NCBI RefSeq assembly: GCF_905475465.1
Contig: NC_062238.1
Coordinates: 2,956,501-3,020,500 of the forward strand
Direction: 5' to 3'
Length of the DNA: 64,000 nucleotides
Source of the DNA: Pieris napi
Lineage: Eukaryota; Arthropoda; Insecta; Lepidoptera; Pieridae
Of the stretch, positions 44,401-59,400 are shown piece by piece (positions within the stretch are counted from its first letter, which is position 1; every line of letters begins with the position of its first letter). The translations under genes were made by a program, and so were the position numbers. A model generated the notes under the pieces. The model was given only the letters and a program-made list of their open reading frames with translations, was not told the DNA's origin and made no database searches.

Positions 44401-47400
44401 GGATCGAACCTACGACCTCAGGGATGAGAGTCGCACGCTGAAAACACGAGGCCAACACGGCTCCAACAACTTTCAAAATACGAGGGTACTAATAGTAAGA
44501 AGCTTGTGGATATAGTTGTGTCTGCATGTCTTTGCTATAACATTTACAGTCCTTATTATATTTTGTTGTAATTCACCATTTATACTAATAGCTACTATGC
44601 GTGTACAAAAACACATTTATTACACATACTACATGCAATTTCCACATACAATTACGAAAGGCACGTTATGCAAACATTTGATTTCTGCAATTAAATTGAA
44701 ATATTCCATCAGTTGTAGAAATGTAATTAACTTTTTGAAATGTTTCTTACATTTTCTCAGCTCCTGATAGTTTTGATTAATTCCATTGTTTTTACTCAGT
44801 TTTGTGTTAAAGGTAGTGTAAATATTGTATTAATTATTGTGTAACAACGCCATGGCAATATAAATGACTAGATAATACAAATAAGTTTCGATTAATTTAA
44901 TAAAAATCAAATATTTTCAGCCGTCTCCAACCCAGATGATAAGTACTCGTTTGTAGCACTTTTAGAGTAAGTTTTTTTTTGTTTGTAAATTGTCTCTGCA
45001 CACAGAACATTAAATATGATTAAGCCTAACTTAATAATAAGTTATTTAACATATACATTATACACTACATATGTTATAATAAATAATTACGCATTTGTGA
45101 ATGAAGAGTCACATGTCGCACCGAGGTTTGCACTAATATAAATTTATACTTAAATTATTAACACTGGCTAGTAAAGTAACCGCGACAGGCCGACATAATT
45201 AATCTATCTAAATGTACCATTTTCTTTACAAATAAACGATTTATTATTATTATTCAAGTACATTAAGTAAAGTAGTAATGTTCTATAGTAGTTAATATAG
45301 TTTAAAGTTCAGTAATGACCGCTTAGCGCTGCTCAGTTTATATAACCCACCAACGACATACACAATTGCTAATAGCAATATAAATTATACATACTACAAT
45401 AACAGATAATTGTCCACCATTACCAAGTATCAAACTACATATCATACACTAAAACTGAAAACTGTGTAACGAACTAAAATAGCAATGTTACTAAGTTATT
45501 TTTATAGAACAGGGGGCAAATGGGCAGGAGGCTCACCTGATGTTAAGTGATACCGCCGCCCATGGACAATCTCAATGTCAGAGTGCTCGCGAGTGCGTTG
45601 CCAGCCTTTTAAGAATTGATACGCTCTTTTCTTAAGGACCCTAACTCGAATTGGTTCGGAAATACTTCGGTGGGCAGCTGGGCACATAGTAGTGGTGCGC
45701 GGAAAAACCTGCCTTGAAAAACGCTCAGTTGTGGAACGGCGGACGTCGAGGTGATACGGGTGGAATTTCGTATTCTGCCTCGACGTCTGATGATGAAACT
45801 CAGCTGCAGGTATTAATTCGAACAACTCCTCTGAACACCATGGTAAATGCGGTAGAAGATGCAGAGTGACCCCACACCTCTACGCAAAGGATCAACCCGC
45901 TTGGAGAGTGATTGGTCGTCGACGATTCATATACTTGCAGACGTCAGCACTGAAGTATTTCAAAAACCAATTCGAGTTAGGCTCTTTCAAGAATGAGCGT
46001 ACCAATTCTTAAAAGGCCAGCAACGCACTTCCAAGCCTTCTGGCAATTAAAGTGTCCATAGGTATCACTTAATATCAGATGACCTTCCTACCCGTTTGGA
46101 CACTGTTATATAAACTTGATTCTTGTTGATTAAAAAACACTATAAGTAGGAATTATATTCATGCATCAATGCAACATTATCCGTCGATTATTTTTCAGTA
46201 TCGTTTTAACAGACGGCGGCAAGAGAACATGCACTGGGACCATTATTCACGACACCGTCGTTATCACAGCCGCACACTGCTTGTTAGTACTCTATTATGT
46301 TTAATGTTTTAAATTACGCAGCTTGACTCCGCCATTTTTTATATTAAACACGCTTGGAGCTAAGCAACCGACCAATAAATGTCGTGTGATTTATATTCAA
46401 TTGTTAAATTTTAAGTCTATCTAGATATGAATATCGAGCATGAGCATAAGAGCATGTACAGTATATGAGTATTGAGTACAGGATTAGTGAGTGAGTCTAG
46501 CCCAGGAACTTCTGGCTATGTGACGTTACTATTGGGAAAATGATTAAGTGAAATCTATCGAGAGCCATCTAATTTACGAACTCGGAAATTCTTAATTATT
46601 AAGAATTATTAGTCATCGATGTATATAGAAAACTAGGTCACCTGGCAAACGTTGTTTTGCCAAGTATATTATTTCTAGGAAACATTTTTTTTAGTTAAAG
46701 GGGTAAAAATTAGAGGTTGTATGTATTTTTATATGTTGTATCATAAAAAGATAAAACAAAAAATTGTCTAAAAAATAAAAATTTGGGGTGGAAAATAGAT
46801 AGCAGCCGATTCTCAGACTTACTGCCCTGCGATTCTGTAACTCACTTCACGAACTCACACAGCGGTTTTCGCATCGGCGGTCTCTCTCAAATCAGTCGTG
46901 AAGCAGTCATTTTTATGATTTGGCATTCTGATAAACAATAAAGTACAAGCTCCCACCTTCTGAAAAGGTGGGAGCGACCGGTGAGAGAGACCGCCGATGC
47001 GAAAACCGCTGTGTGAGTTCGTGAAGTGAGTTACAGAATCGCAGGGCTGAATATGCATAAAATCTTTATAAGAATCGGTCGAACCGTTTCGGAGGAGTAT
47101 GGGAACGAACCTTGTGATACAAGAATTTTATAAATAGAGATATTCATTACGCACACTAATTAAGTACGTTTAATATTAATTAATCCACCTACATTAGATT
47201 TTCATGACTAGGAGAAGACGAGCTTACAATAAGTAATTTTAGGTGAAAATGTGAAATTACGCAGCGTGTTTACTACTTTTGTTAATTTTAAGTTTAATGC
47301 ATTTTTAGTACCCAAGAACCCGATGATGAGATCCAAGTTGAACTGACCGCGTGCTTTGTCGTTATTGGTACAAAGAAGATGTTTGACACTGGCTACGAAC

Positions 47401-50400
47401 AATACTTTCCTATTGAACGGGTAGTAATTCACCCAAAGTACAAGGGATGGACCGCTGATTTGGCTTTAGTATTCACCTTTGCGAGTATGGTCTCTGATAA
47501 GCCCGGAAGAACCGTGCCATTGGTCAGCGATCATATGAAGACGGTTGTGGACGCGAATGTGACGGTGCTCAGCTGGGGACATTGTAAAGATGAAGATCAG
47601 AATAAGGTACGCTGAAAAGTCCATTGACCCCTTACGCAATTTGTTTTTCTTTTGTTATATACTATTTATGCCTCGGCATTCCCGTTCTCTTCATACCTTT
47701 ATCATAATCATACCGGAGCATTATTAATAGAGCATCGTATGGTTATTTTCAATCTTGACCAATAAACCTTGAAAATTATATACCTACCGATACCATACGA
47801 ATCATTATAGCAGTGAAATTCATTCCGTCTTGCGATTCTAAACAATAAACTACAAGCTCTCTCCTTATCAGAATGCCAAATCGTAAAATGACTGCTTTAC
47901 GACTGATACGAGCGCGACCGCCGCTTTGAAAACCGCTGTGTGAGTTCGATAAGTGAGTTACAGAATCGTAAGGCAGGTCAGTTAGACGCGGCGGTAGAGT
48001 AGTTTTTATATAATATAAAATTTAGTGGCATTATCAAGCTCTACAACTGTTCTCTCCAACTCAATCATATATCTCCCATTGTTAACACAGCGTTGGTTAA
48101 AAACGTTTTCGTTCGACCGTTTTACCCGACTTTGCTTTGCTGACCACGAAGTCTGTTATGATTCTCACAAATAACCTGGCTTTCTAATGGAATAGGATTT
48201 CAAGATCGGTTCAATTGATCCAGAGTTTACCCCTACAACCTTACAAATTCACAAACATTACCTCTTAATGTTAGTGTAGATTTAATTAGATTATTTGTAA
48301 TTATAATAAAACTGTTTAATTATTGTATTATCTAATAGTCAAATAATACAATACATTATATGTTTGTATTAAGGCAATAAGAGATTTAATTGTTCGTTAT
48401 TAAATTTTGTTTTCTCACCGAGATATTGCTCAATTTCCCAAGAACTTATTGACACAGCCTTTTGTCTTCCCTTTGATTGTAAATATTCGAATTGATTAAG
48501 CTTAAAGATTGTCCGAATCATTTTGTGATTTTAATTAAATTGATTGAAGATTATATAGTGATATTAAGTGGAGTATGATTTCTTATTCCGACAAAAATAT
48601 AACTAGTATTTATAATTTATTTTTTGAAGTAAAAACACACTTATCAACTAGTAATAATTATTATTTAAGTATACTTTTTGTGTACACATAAGTTATATTA
48701 TTAACGAAAATAATACGGTAGCAAAATGTATTTAACATTAAAACTATTTACATATATTTATACAATGTGGGAGTTCTCACAATAAGTAACGTTTATCTCA
48801 AATTCTATATTAAAACAATATACCCTACTAACTTTTGACCTCATCGAACTAACAAACGGTAACCGTGTGTAAGGACACAATTTGCAAAGCAAATCTAGTT
48901 CATGCTCATCATTAGCAAAATTTGTTATGCTCCCATTTTTGAACAATAAATTTAATTCCTACAGTAAAAATAAAAAATATAAAAAATCTGTTTCTAAATC
49001 TCTAAAAAGCCTTGATGTAAAAGATTTTTTTTTTATCCATAGCCATTTCAGGTAGACTTTTAATTAAATTATTTCACACACGTTTAATTAACACCCACGA
49101 CCACTCATGATTTAGTTTTAATTTATTTGTTTTTTTTTGTTATTTTAGTTTAGTCTTAGTATGTAGTCATCTCTTTCTATATTTTCTATCCGCGATGGAA
49201 GGCACATGTGACCTGTTACCACAGGACTTCTATAGTCCTATTATAGGCACCAGCCTCTCACAAAGATAGTCAATTCCTGCATGTAAACTTGGAAAATGCA
49301 ATATTATAACGAGGCAAATTTTATTATTATAAAACTAAGTATCTCACTCATGTTACATACACTTATGAACGTCAGTATAAAAAATAATTTAAAAAAACCT
49401 TCTAAATCTAGGACGTAAAACGGTCGATTAAAACTGTCAATAAATGCTTAATTACATAATTAAAATGGTAAAAAAATTAATAAGAAAAACATTACAATCA
49501 AGGTGGAATAGGAGCAGTAGCACGCACTTTCATTATTGCAAGATCAACACGCAAACTCCTAGTATCAAGGTGAATCAAGGTAGAATTAATTAATATATAC
49601 CCGTTCATAGATGAATTCTACCAAGACCTTAAATTATGGTAAGATCTGCTTAAAAATTGGGTTTATTTATTCCAGCACACAGCAACTATACAGCAACTTG
49701 AAGAGACAGGAAGCAGTAGCACGTCGCATGAAGCTGTAGACCAACCTACAACGGTACGTAATATCCTGTTTCCTTTCACTAAATATTGGAAAGTTTCGTT
49801 AAATCTTCATATGTACTAGGATTTAATCTATCTCCAAAAAAAGAAAAAAAGGATTGGGGTAGGCCATAGTTTACGAGCTATTCTCAAAAAATTTTGTTTG
49901 ATTAGAAGCATTGTAACAGGAGAATTTGATATATATATATATTACCAGTCGTATTTGCTAGGATTATGACTGAAATATGTAAAGTTTATAAGCTCATTTC
50001 AGTGTTATCATCAAATATTTCACTAGATAATTTTACCAAATAAACCCTTCATGAATCCTAAAATTCAGGAACTATTACTTTGTACCTGTTTGTCATCAAT
50101 TTTGGAATTTGTATAAGGCAGTTCATTCTCAAATCTCTTTATTGTATGATCAATAAATTGCGCGGATAGAAAGAAAAATCTATCGAAATTTTTTGAATAG
50201 ACAAGACATCTCGCATTAAATACGACTAGTAAAAGGAGCTGCCGTAGTTATTTTTTAAATAAAGAAAAAATATTTTGATTTTCGAATCAAACAAAAATTT
50301 GGATGTCCCGAAAAATAATATTTTTATCCAAGACTCAATCAAGGCTAACAGTTCGATATTAAAATTCAATATTCCTAATTTCAGAAAAGTAAAAGAAAGA

Positions 50401-53400
50401 AAAGAATGAAGCATAAAACAAAAGGAAAACGTAAACATAATTCCTACGAATTAATAAGGGTTTGTATAGAGAAAATATTTCCGGTTGCCTCTATTAACAG
50501 AAACGACCTACTTCTGACCTCTCGGTTCGTAAATTAAAATGGCTAAGAAACTTCAAATTCGTCTAAGTCTTAGATATTTTCACAAAATGTAACCTTTTCG
50601 ATATAAATAACGATAAGATAGCCTTTTTTCTCTACTGCTATAGTTCTTTTGTGAGAAGGATTTTTGATAAATTTATCAAACTGTTGTATAATGGATGTGT
50701 AAACAAGTGTGTTTGTGAAATTTATTTGTCTGTTCGAAGTTGCAACGGGGCTTGGGGTAGATACATACAAATGTGACTCACGAGCGTTTTTAAAACCAAT
50801 TAGAAACATAAAAGTTTTGCGAGCCTTCTGGCAATGTGAGTGTCCATGGGCGGGCATTAACATCAGATGAGCCTCTTGCCCATTTGCCGCGTAATCTATG
50901 TGTATATATATTTAATATATATAATTTCGGGCAAAGGGATATACAATGCTTGATTGCTGAACATAATGCTTTACCAATAATTAACACAAAATAGTCTTTG
51001 AAATTATTATTATTTTTATTACTATATTAACTTGTATTCTGAATTGTTTAATTTTCTGATATATAGAAATTTATAATTCTAGTTTCACCTTTGCTAAAAT
51101 TTAGTAGATTTTCTCTTAATATGCTCTGTCATGGCATTATGAATAAGATAATATAATAGATTGACATTTCATATTTTAAGTACATAATCATCCTTCTGTA
51201 AATGACACATCGTTGATTTTTGTTCCTAGTAATACAGTTCCACGATGTTTTTGTTACGTGTTTATTGTGTATATAGAAATAAACTATCTACTAAGTATTT
51301 TGGCCATTCAATGCGCAAAGGCGATGAGAACTTGGAGAAACGGATCGTTACCAAATAAAAAAATGGCTGGCCTCAACAAAAAGTCCAAACATATTATTAC
51401 ATGCTAAAAGAAAAACCCTTAGAAGATTTACTCTAGAAAAAACAAATGAAAGTGCATTTTAAAATATCCTATTATCTATAAAACGTTCAACAATTTGTTT
51501 CGTCCTAGAAACATTTACCTTAACACGTATAAAAATCACTTACCTTGTTCCACCTTATGCAAGTATTTTCCTTATTCAAAACGTCTATAGTAGAAGCATT
51601 TAATTATTTTTAACAGCTTAGAGAGATACTTATCGCTGCGACAAAAAGGCGTGCGATTATTTTATACAGAATTGCTTAGAACAAGAAAATCCTTTTAGTG
51701 CTGAGTACTCGAGTATTTCTGCTATAGGAGACAATTGAGTCCCCATTGTTATAAATTAGCGTTCAAATTGAAATTGCTTTCATTATTCTAATTCACATTT
51801 GCTACTAGTTTCGTTGCTCCATATTGTCTCATACGTGTAGTAACTAAAATCAATATTACGAACGGTGTTTCAAATATATTACGAAGACTGAACAAAGGAC
51901 TAAAGTGGTTAAATTCCTGGAGCAATTAAAAATATACTTGCAATTTGTTTTGCGCCTCTAGCGGGTTATAAAAAACGCGCCACGGTGAAATTTTAGTGAT
52001 CTGTCAAAGAGATGGATGCCATTACGTTGAATACCTAGACCTGACTTTGAAATGTCTAAAGCTAAAATATTTTTTTTCGAAATTTGCAAAATGTGGGAAA
52101 TATTATAGTGACGGAATTAAATATACACATATATACACAATTTTGAATACTCGGGATTAAATCCAAAAGGATTTTTTTACACGATAAATGAAATGTGACG
52201 AGATATTTTTAATCTGTGGCTTAATTGTTAGCGCACGTGATGTATGGTATCAGTCCTGGGTTCGATTTTCATTGGTGTATGGTATCAACGAAAACGACAA
52301 TGAGGTTGGGCTTGTACTTGATGATGGCGGCAACCGGACCTTACTAAATAATATACCTATAACTTTAGCGAGTAACGCTTACCTTCTTCAGGATTTCAAG
52401 AACCAAACTTCAGATTCTTACGAAGACTATGAGTTATCGAACTTGGCTACAAAAGGCACGTTGCCTGTAAGTAACAATATACAGTCATATTTATAACTGT
52501 ACCAAAACTATCACTAACAATAATAAAATTTAAATAAATCAGGGGTGCTACAACCTTTTTAGGTCTGGGCTCAGATTTCTGTATCTGGTTCATGATCATT
52601 TGTCAATCTAATAGGCAAGTTGGCGAGCCTCCTGTGCGTGACACATGCCGTCGACTTTTTAAGGCAATCCGGTGTTCTAACGATGTTTTCCTTCGCCGTT
52701 CGAGCGAATTTAAAATGCGCAAATAGAAATAAAGTTAATTGGTACACAGCCGAGGTTCGAACTTACGACCTCAGTGATGTTAGTCGCACGCTGAAGCCAC
52801 TAGGCCAACATTCTAACATTCTAAGGATAGAACACAATTCTAGGATAGAAGGGTTACACATATTTGTTTGTTGCTGCTCTATTAAATTTGCCTACGAAAA
52901 CATACCTAGGAATTCGCGTGCACTCATGCACTCAACAGGAACACACAAATATTAATCACAATAAAATATACATATATATATATAAACTAATCATATACCG
53001 TTTTAATTTCTCTGTAACTAATTTCCTCTTTTCATCTCAGCTTACACAATTTGAGAGAAAGGGCGAAAGAAACATTTAGTTAAGAGTGTAATTAGACTGA
53101 TTTAGTTATGAATTAAGGTGCATGTGTTTTATTTAACCTCTTTGAGTAATTTCCTTTGACTCACGCTCTATAATCTATTATTTTTTATTCACTATTCACA
53201 CTGCGAATATAAAACGCCTTGTATCGGGTGCACGGCTGGCATTGTCACACTAATTGGATCGCTCAATAGAGCATTGTGCGGTCACAATAAACCATACCTG
53301 TGAATAATGAGAAGAATCCTTCCTTTAAAGACTAGATAATTGAATAAAAAGCACGTCATACTGGTAATGGGTATTTTATAACTGAATTGAAAGCCAAGAA

Positions 53401-56400
53401 CTTGTTTTTCTCTTTTATGTTCACGACGAGATATGTTTTGCTCTCTGCATTTTGAGTACGTAGGTGATCATATAAATAAATACTTGAGTGTCCAGCTCTA
53501 TAGAGCTGACGCCGCAATCTTGGTTACGCACGGTACAAAAACTCATCATAGAAGTCTGGATCTCTATCGCGATTGGGTGTTACAGAGTACATGTGTAGGC
53601 GCAGGTCTTAAGTTTTGTGCTTTTCCAACTCGCGATTTTTGAGAGGAACTTCGAGCATGCTGAACAGTTTCATTAAAGAACGGAGTGCCATTTTTGGTCA
53701 CTAACAGCGCTATAAGATAAAAAAGTACGTTGCCTTTATTAAAGTAGGCCATCCTCTCTTATTTCATCTCGGAAGTCTTACTTTACTCATTTAATATGAT
53801 TTAAAAAAATGTATTATGGAATTGAGTGTTAAGTTTTTTAATGCTTATCTCTTCTCTTTATGTACACTTTAGAAATGTCCGTTCGTTTATGTCCGTATGT
53901 CTGTTCGTTCACAAAAACATAAATATTTTATGTCAGCGGTAATGGACATCTGTAGAAGTAGACATGGGGAAAAATTGTCTATGCCAAAAATTAGTCTAAA
54001 AACATAGGAAACACACCTTTTGTATGGCAATCAAGGTTTATAATAATTTACCAAAAACATTCAAAGATCTTAAGAGAAAAAAATATTATTCTATTAATGA
54101 TTATTTTCTTAAAACATTATAATTAATATTAATTGGATAACGAAATAATATATTTAAATAATGTGATGATATAGTAATAAAATAATATAAAAATGGATTA
54201 TATTTATATGACTCATAATGACATTGTAACTTCTATTCTACCTTTTAAGAAAAAATTGCATGCCATTATGTGTGCCGGAATATGCGAACTTTAGATTGTA
54301 CCAACAACATTTTTGTTCCATATTATTGCCAATAGATTATTATTATTATTATTTAAAAACAAATAAATATTTATGTATGAATGAGGCATATCATATATCT
54401 AAAAACATTTTTACAGGACTCCCCAAGTATAATGTCAAAATTGGATATTCGTAAACATAGAAGCGCGTATCTCCAAACAACAGGCAATGTAATGTCGTAT
54501 TACAAAAATAATTGGCGTAGGAAAATGGGAGCGCAGGTGAGTGGCTTATAAATATTTTGCTTTTCAATTTTATTGACACAATAAATCAAATTGTATTTTT
54601 TGTTTAATAAAAAATATTGTCAGTACGTACTATCGAACTTGAGTCGTTCTATAAAAACGAACGGTTAAGTCATTTGTCATTTAAGTGCAGTTTAGTAAAG
54701 CAGTATTGGCCAAGTGGCTTCGGCATACAAGGTTATCTCTGAGGTCATAGGTTCACGGCTGTGCAGCAATGGACTTTCTATGTGCACATTTATCATTCGC
54801 TCGAACGCTGAAGGAATACATCGACAGGAAACCGGCTTGTCTTAGAGCCAAAAGTTGTCAATAGACAAATGATCATGAAACAGATACAGAAATCTGAGTC
54901 CCAGACCTAAAAAGGTTGTAGTGCCTTTTTATTATTACTATTAACTTCACTATATTTTACTAACTTTATAAAGATCTTTCAAATTCGTAGAATTTTACTA
55001 GTTACTTATAGAAAAATGCAAAACAATGCCATGTCATTTTGGTTCATATTTAGAGATCCAAATTGGTAACTAGCCCTCTTTGCCTTATACGACTTTTTGG
55101 TATGGGACAATTCGCTTCCCTGACCATGTTTTTGCTTTCCTTTCTAACAAGTATTAATTGCGCACATAGAGAAAAATCCATTGATGAATATCTCGAATCC
55201 CAAGGTTACAAATTACGGTAACATCACTAGACCTACACCGGTTCCGTCATTAAATATTACTACTATAATTTTGAAAATATTAATATAATATTGTTTTGGT
55301 AGTGAGTTTATTAAATTTGGTAAGAAGGTGGTAATACGATAGTCTTTGGTTTTTTTTTTGTAAAGATTATTGTAATTCGTTTTGAATTTTCTACGTGTTG
55401 AATAGTGTTAGTGAGTTTTATCTATTAAGGTTAACACATAATTTACCGTCTACAATTTTATCTACAAAGACTCGTATAAAACATAAGAAAATGAAAAGGT
55501 TAATACATCACATATAACAGATATTAAAGTTCACACTTGATATAAGTTTTAATTAAATTCCACAGCAAAATAAATTAACAATTGAAGTCTTCGGCTTCGT
55601 TAACGTTGCCAGTTGCAAAAAAATTATAGAAAAGGGAAAACCGACTGTGTATCGGATACGTGAGTATTTTACGTGAAGTTTTAACTCGAAAAGTTCTTTA
55701 CATATCATAAATCATAGTACTTGAGTCTTTTGACGGACGAGCTCATGTATTTTGAAATATATTGGAATATTCCATTTATGAACTGAGTACAAGTTATATA
55801 TATTTTATGTAGGTTTTATCGCATGAACACATTTAAGTATTTCAGTCCTAACATGATACAATTAATGACTTTTAAGTACTGTAGCGACTTCAATTATTGT
55901 GTTTAATTTTTCATTTTTATAAGAATGTTGGTAGCATTTGATTAAGCGATGGTAACGGTTATTAATATGCATAATAAATATCTATTATTTCATAAATGCG
56001 AAAATCTTGTATCTTTTTGTAGTTAAATAGGACAAAATTTAGTCGACTCCAGTTTGAAACGTTACATTGTAATGTCTCGACTTCAGACACAAGAGTGTTG
56101 CGTTACTGCTCGAGAAATATTCTCGCGACCGTAAAGCGCGTCCCCTGTGCCGGACGCACAGCTGTTATTGTTGCTAAGTTGCACTATTATTAATATGTAG
56201 AAGAAAACCAGTCGAGGATAAGATTTAGCCAGACCAGCATTCACGGCATAAGCTGTGTAGACGATGATGTTGATGTTCCGATCAGCCAGAAAGGTGATCC
56301 AATTGCACAATTTCACGGTAAACTGGGAACCTGCTTCGAAAGAAACGCTTTGTGCCACATGTCCAAACTAACCCCCAGTGCGTCCCCCTATTACACACTT

Positions 56401-59400
56401 GCCTCTGCATATGAGTTAGGTATTAGGTCACCAGTTGAGTGATCAGCCCTGTAGATACTTTAAGAGCTGGCATTTCTATTATATAAAGGAGGCATTTCGT
56501 TTGAGATACTCGTAGAAAATAATGTTAAACAATTTTATCGTTGTACGATCAAAGTGCATATCTTGAATAGTTATTATTATACTGATTGATAATTTTTTCA
56601 GAGAATGTAAATGAAATAATATGTTATTCGAATGAAGATCGCTACGTAAGCGCCGTAAGTACATCAAAAATACTTATTTGTATTCATTACTTCTGTTGAT
56701 ATTATGAAAGGTTTACGGTATTTATCGATAGTAGGGAATGCAATCTCGAGTCGAGATCGTAGAAGCTAAGATATCTTTTCGTTCTATGATCTATACTTCG
56801 TACGTTTCATCAATTTGATACGATTTTGTTCTTTATTCAAAATTGTAATTTAGCTTCATCACGCGAAGTGAGTCGTTAGTAAAATTTCAATATTTAATTT
56901 AAAACAAGCGCTATTGTGTTAATAAGATTAATTAAATGAATAATATACATCTGATATTCTCGTGAATAAATCATGAAAATTCACTTAAAATTAAAATCGT
57001 ATTTATATTTAAAAGGCGGGTCGATCTGTTAACTGATAATTTTACTTTATCCTCTCATATTTTGAAGATACTCCTCATTCTGATATAATTATGACGTAGT
57101 GTAATTTCTTATGAATGTTTTGGTAATGCTTTTTATTGTTTGTCTATAATAATTAATAATAATTAATCCGCATTTATTTTATTTTTTTAAACGAACGACA
57201 TTTTATGGAGTATAGGCCTCCTCCAACTGGCTCCATCTCTCTCTATCTTTTCTCCCAATCTTCCTCACCAACTCCTTGAAGTTCATCAGTTTGACTACAA
57301 TAAAACTTTTATAATTTAAGAGAATCGAAAATATCTAGCCAAAATTAACTAAATCTATTCGAAGATTGAAGCTAGGAATCATAATCTATGACTCTTGCTC
57401 GGCTTTGAAGGCAGACCCAGATAATCATAGAGAGATTCAGATACGACCACGAACTGTGGCTGTGTGTGTCGAAATCCAATAAATTTTTGACGAGAGTCAC
57501 ACTAAGTACAAAGTCTCGTTTCTGAATCTTACCCAAGAATCACATGTGTCCCCGTCATCTATATAAGGAATATATTAAACTTTGCGAAAATGAACACACG
57601 ATGAAATAATAAACTTAAATTTCTGCGATTTTAATATACAATGATGTTGGTTTTCGCTGTTTGTAAATTGTTTTATTTGGTACGTAATTAATGTGGTTTC
57701 ATCCGCTTCGTTTACGCGTACATTTTGTACTACTGATTTTACCTCTTTACAAAGTAAAATAAACCATCTTCATTTTCAGAGTCAGTCGTATATATTATTC
57801 GCCATATGTTATTTGTTTTAATGATATAATTTGCGTTAGTATTATTAATTTTATTTAATATTGAATGAAGCTTATTTACGTTTTTTTCTATTTTTTTTAG
57901 TTTTTCAGTACATTTCTAGTGTTGTCTGGTAGAAATCGCTTGTTAGCGATAAGGCTCCCTTGCCTAATAACTAATGTAACCTGTTTTTTAAATATATATT
58001 ACGTTCTATTTTAATAGATAATAGACAGTTGACAATACACAAGTATCAAAAATTAATATTGTCAACCAACCACAAACCATACTTTACAAAGCAAGTATAT
58101 ATAGTATTTTTTAAAATTAAATTTTAGTTTCATAATAATCTCCACGAGCCAATTTACGGTAGATAGATCGGATTAAGAAATCAGCAAGAGAGACATGACA
58201 GAAAGTGTCAAAGTGCAGACAGAAGTATCGGGATTTGAAGGAGGCCTTTAATTATTATTAGATTTTACAACACTACAGAGAAACACACAAATGCTATCTA
58301 ATATATAAAATTCTCGTATCGCGGTGTTTGTGGTTAAACTCCTCCGAAACGGCTCGACCGATTCTCATGAAATTTTGTGTGCATATTGGGTATGTCTGAG
58401 AATCGGACATCTATTTTTCATCCCCCTTAATGTTAAGGGTAGTCCACCCTAAATATTTTTTTATTTTTAGATATTTTTTTCTGTTTTTATTTATGATACA
58501 GCATTTAAAAATACATACAACCCCTAACTTTCACCTCTCTATGATCAACCCCTATTTTTTATTATAATGATATACATGGCAAAACGACGTTTGCCCGGTC
58601 AGCTAATTATCATATAAAAAAATCTATAAACAAATGAAATTATATATTTACTAAGTTAACTATAGGATAATAAAAGATTTATTATAGGATGTGTTAATAA
58701 AATTTGTTACTATTAAATCTATATCATTAGTTTTTTTAACGAATAATCCATATCTAGAATGTAGAAATCTAAATCTTTCATATTGTTCATAAACAGCAAA
58801 TATAATAATTATCTTAATATATATATATATTCGTATTTTGTTTTTTGTATAACTTAGTATTAAATTGGATGCAACTTGTTTAATACAAAAAGTTGACATT
58901 GAGTTATGTGATATTGCTTGCTACTCGATTGTGAGCAAGTTGTATGGATCTTGTTAGTGCTGCGCCTAATTAAGTTCTCATGTCATATTCACACGTGTAT
59001 ATCCTTTCTATAACATATTTTCATAAGTAGGTATCTGATTGTCCTAATTTTAACAACGAATAATTAATCTCCGGTGTTTGGAAGTTGGTTTAAAGAGATA
59101 TCATAATATTTTCATACATAAATACAAAATGATATACAGGCTAAACCACTTTGGAGCATTTCTCACAATCTTTAACCAAGTCTAAACGTTAAAGTTGCAC
59201 GTACGCTGCAATCTATTATACTACTTTGTGCTGCTAAACCTGACATCTAGCGTATTTATGAGGCAAACATTACGTGAACAGTGTTGAGACCAACCTTATA
59301 TGGATATTAAACTTTTAATGAATACATTATCTTGGCAGTCAATGTCATTACGCTAATTTGTCGTGATACTGGGAATGTTAAAATGGGCGAGAGGTTTCTG

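Larger units (their letters stand above)
24832..44920 (+). other. 20-kb intron of the protease-like gene
   Basis: No other host exon was recognised. It contains the MITE at 28241, the RT fragments at 28900-29415 and 33250-33495, the RTE LINE at 29659, the pogo-like MITE at 34606, the MITE at 36188, the 5S-derived fragment at 37545, SINEs, and the MITE at 43401. The stretches 24860-27700, 38580-41590 and 41740-43400 are AT-rich with nothing I can name, apart from LINE-tail-like GATTTTGATTTGATG near 39845. Confidence 0.6.
49754..52391 (+). other. Intron, mostly unassigned AT-rich DNA
   Basis: Contains a reversed fragment of the foldback-type repeat at about 50815-50892 and a tRNA-like SINE head near 52214. 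Nothing else was seen. Confidence 0.5.
54537..56601 (+). other. Introns around exon 8
   Basis: A plus-strand SINE lies at 54695-54922; otherwise featureless AT-rich DNA (54923-55565 and 55660-56601). Confidence 0.5.

Noticed and set aside
45502..45825. 107-codon minus-strand ORF
   Set aside because: Falls inside the foldback-type interspersed repeat; no protein family recognised.
53433..53642. 69-codon ORF in an intron
   Set aside because: No domain and no splice or start context; chance ORF.
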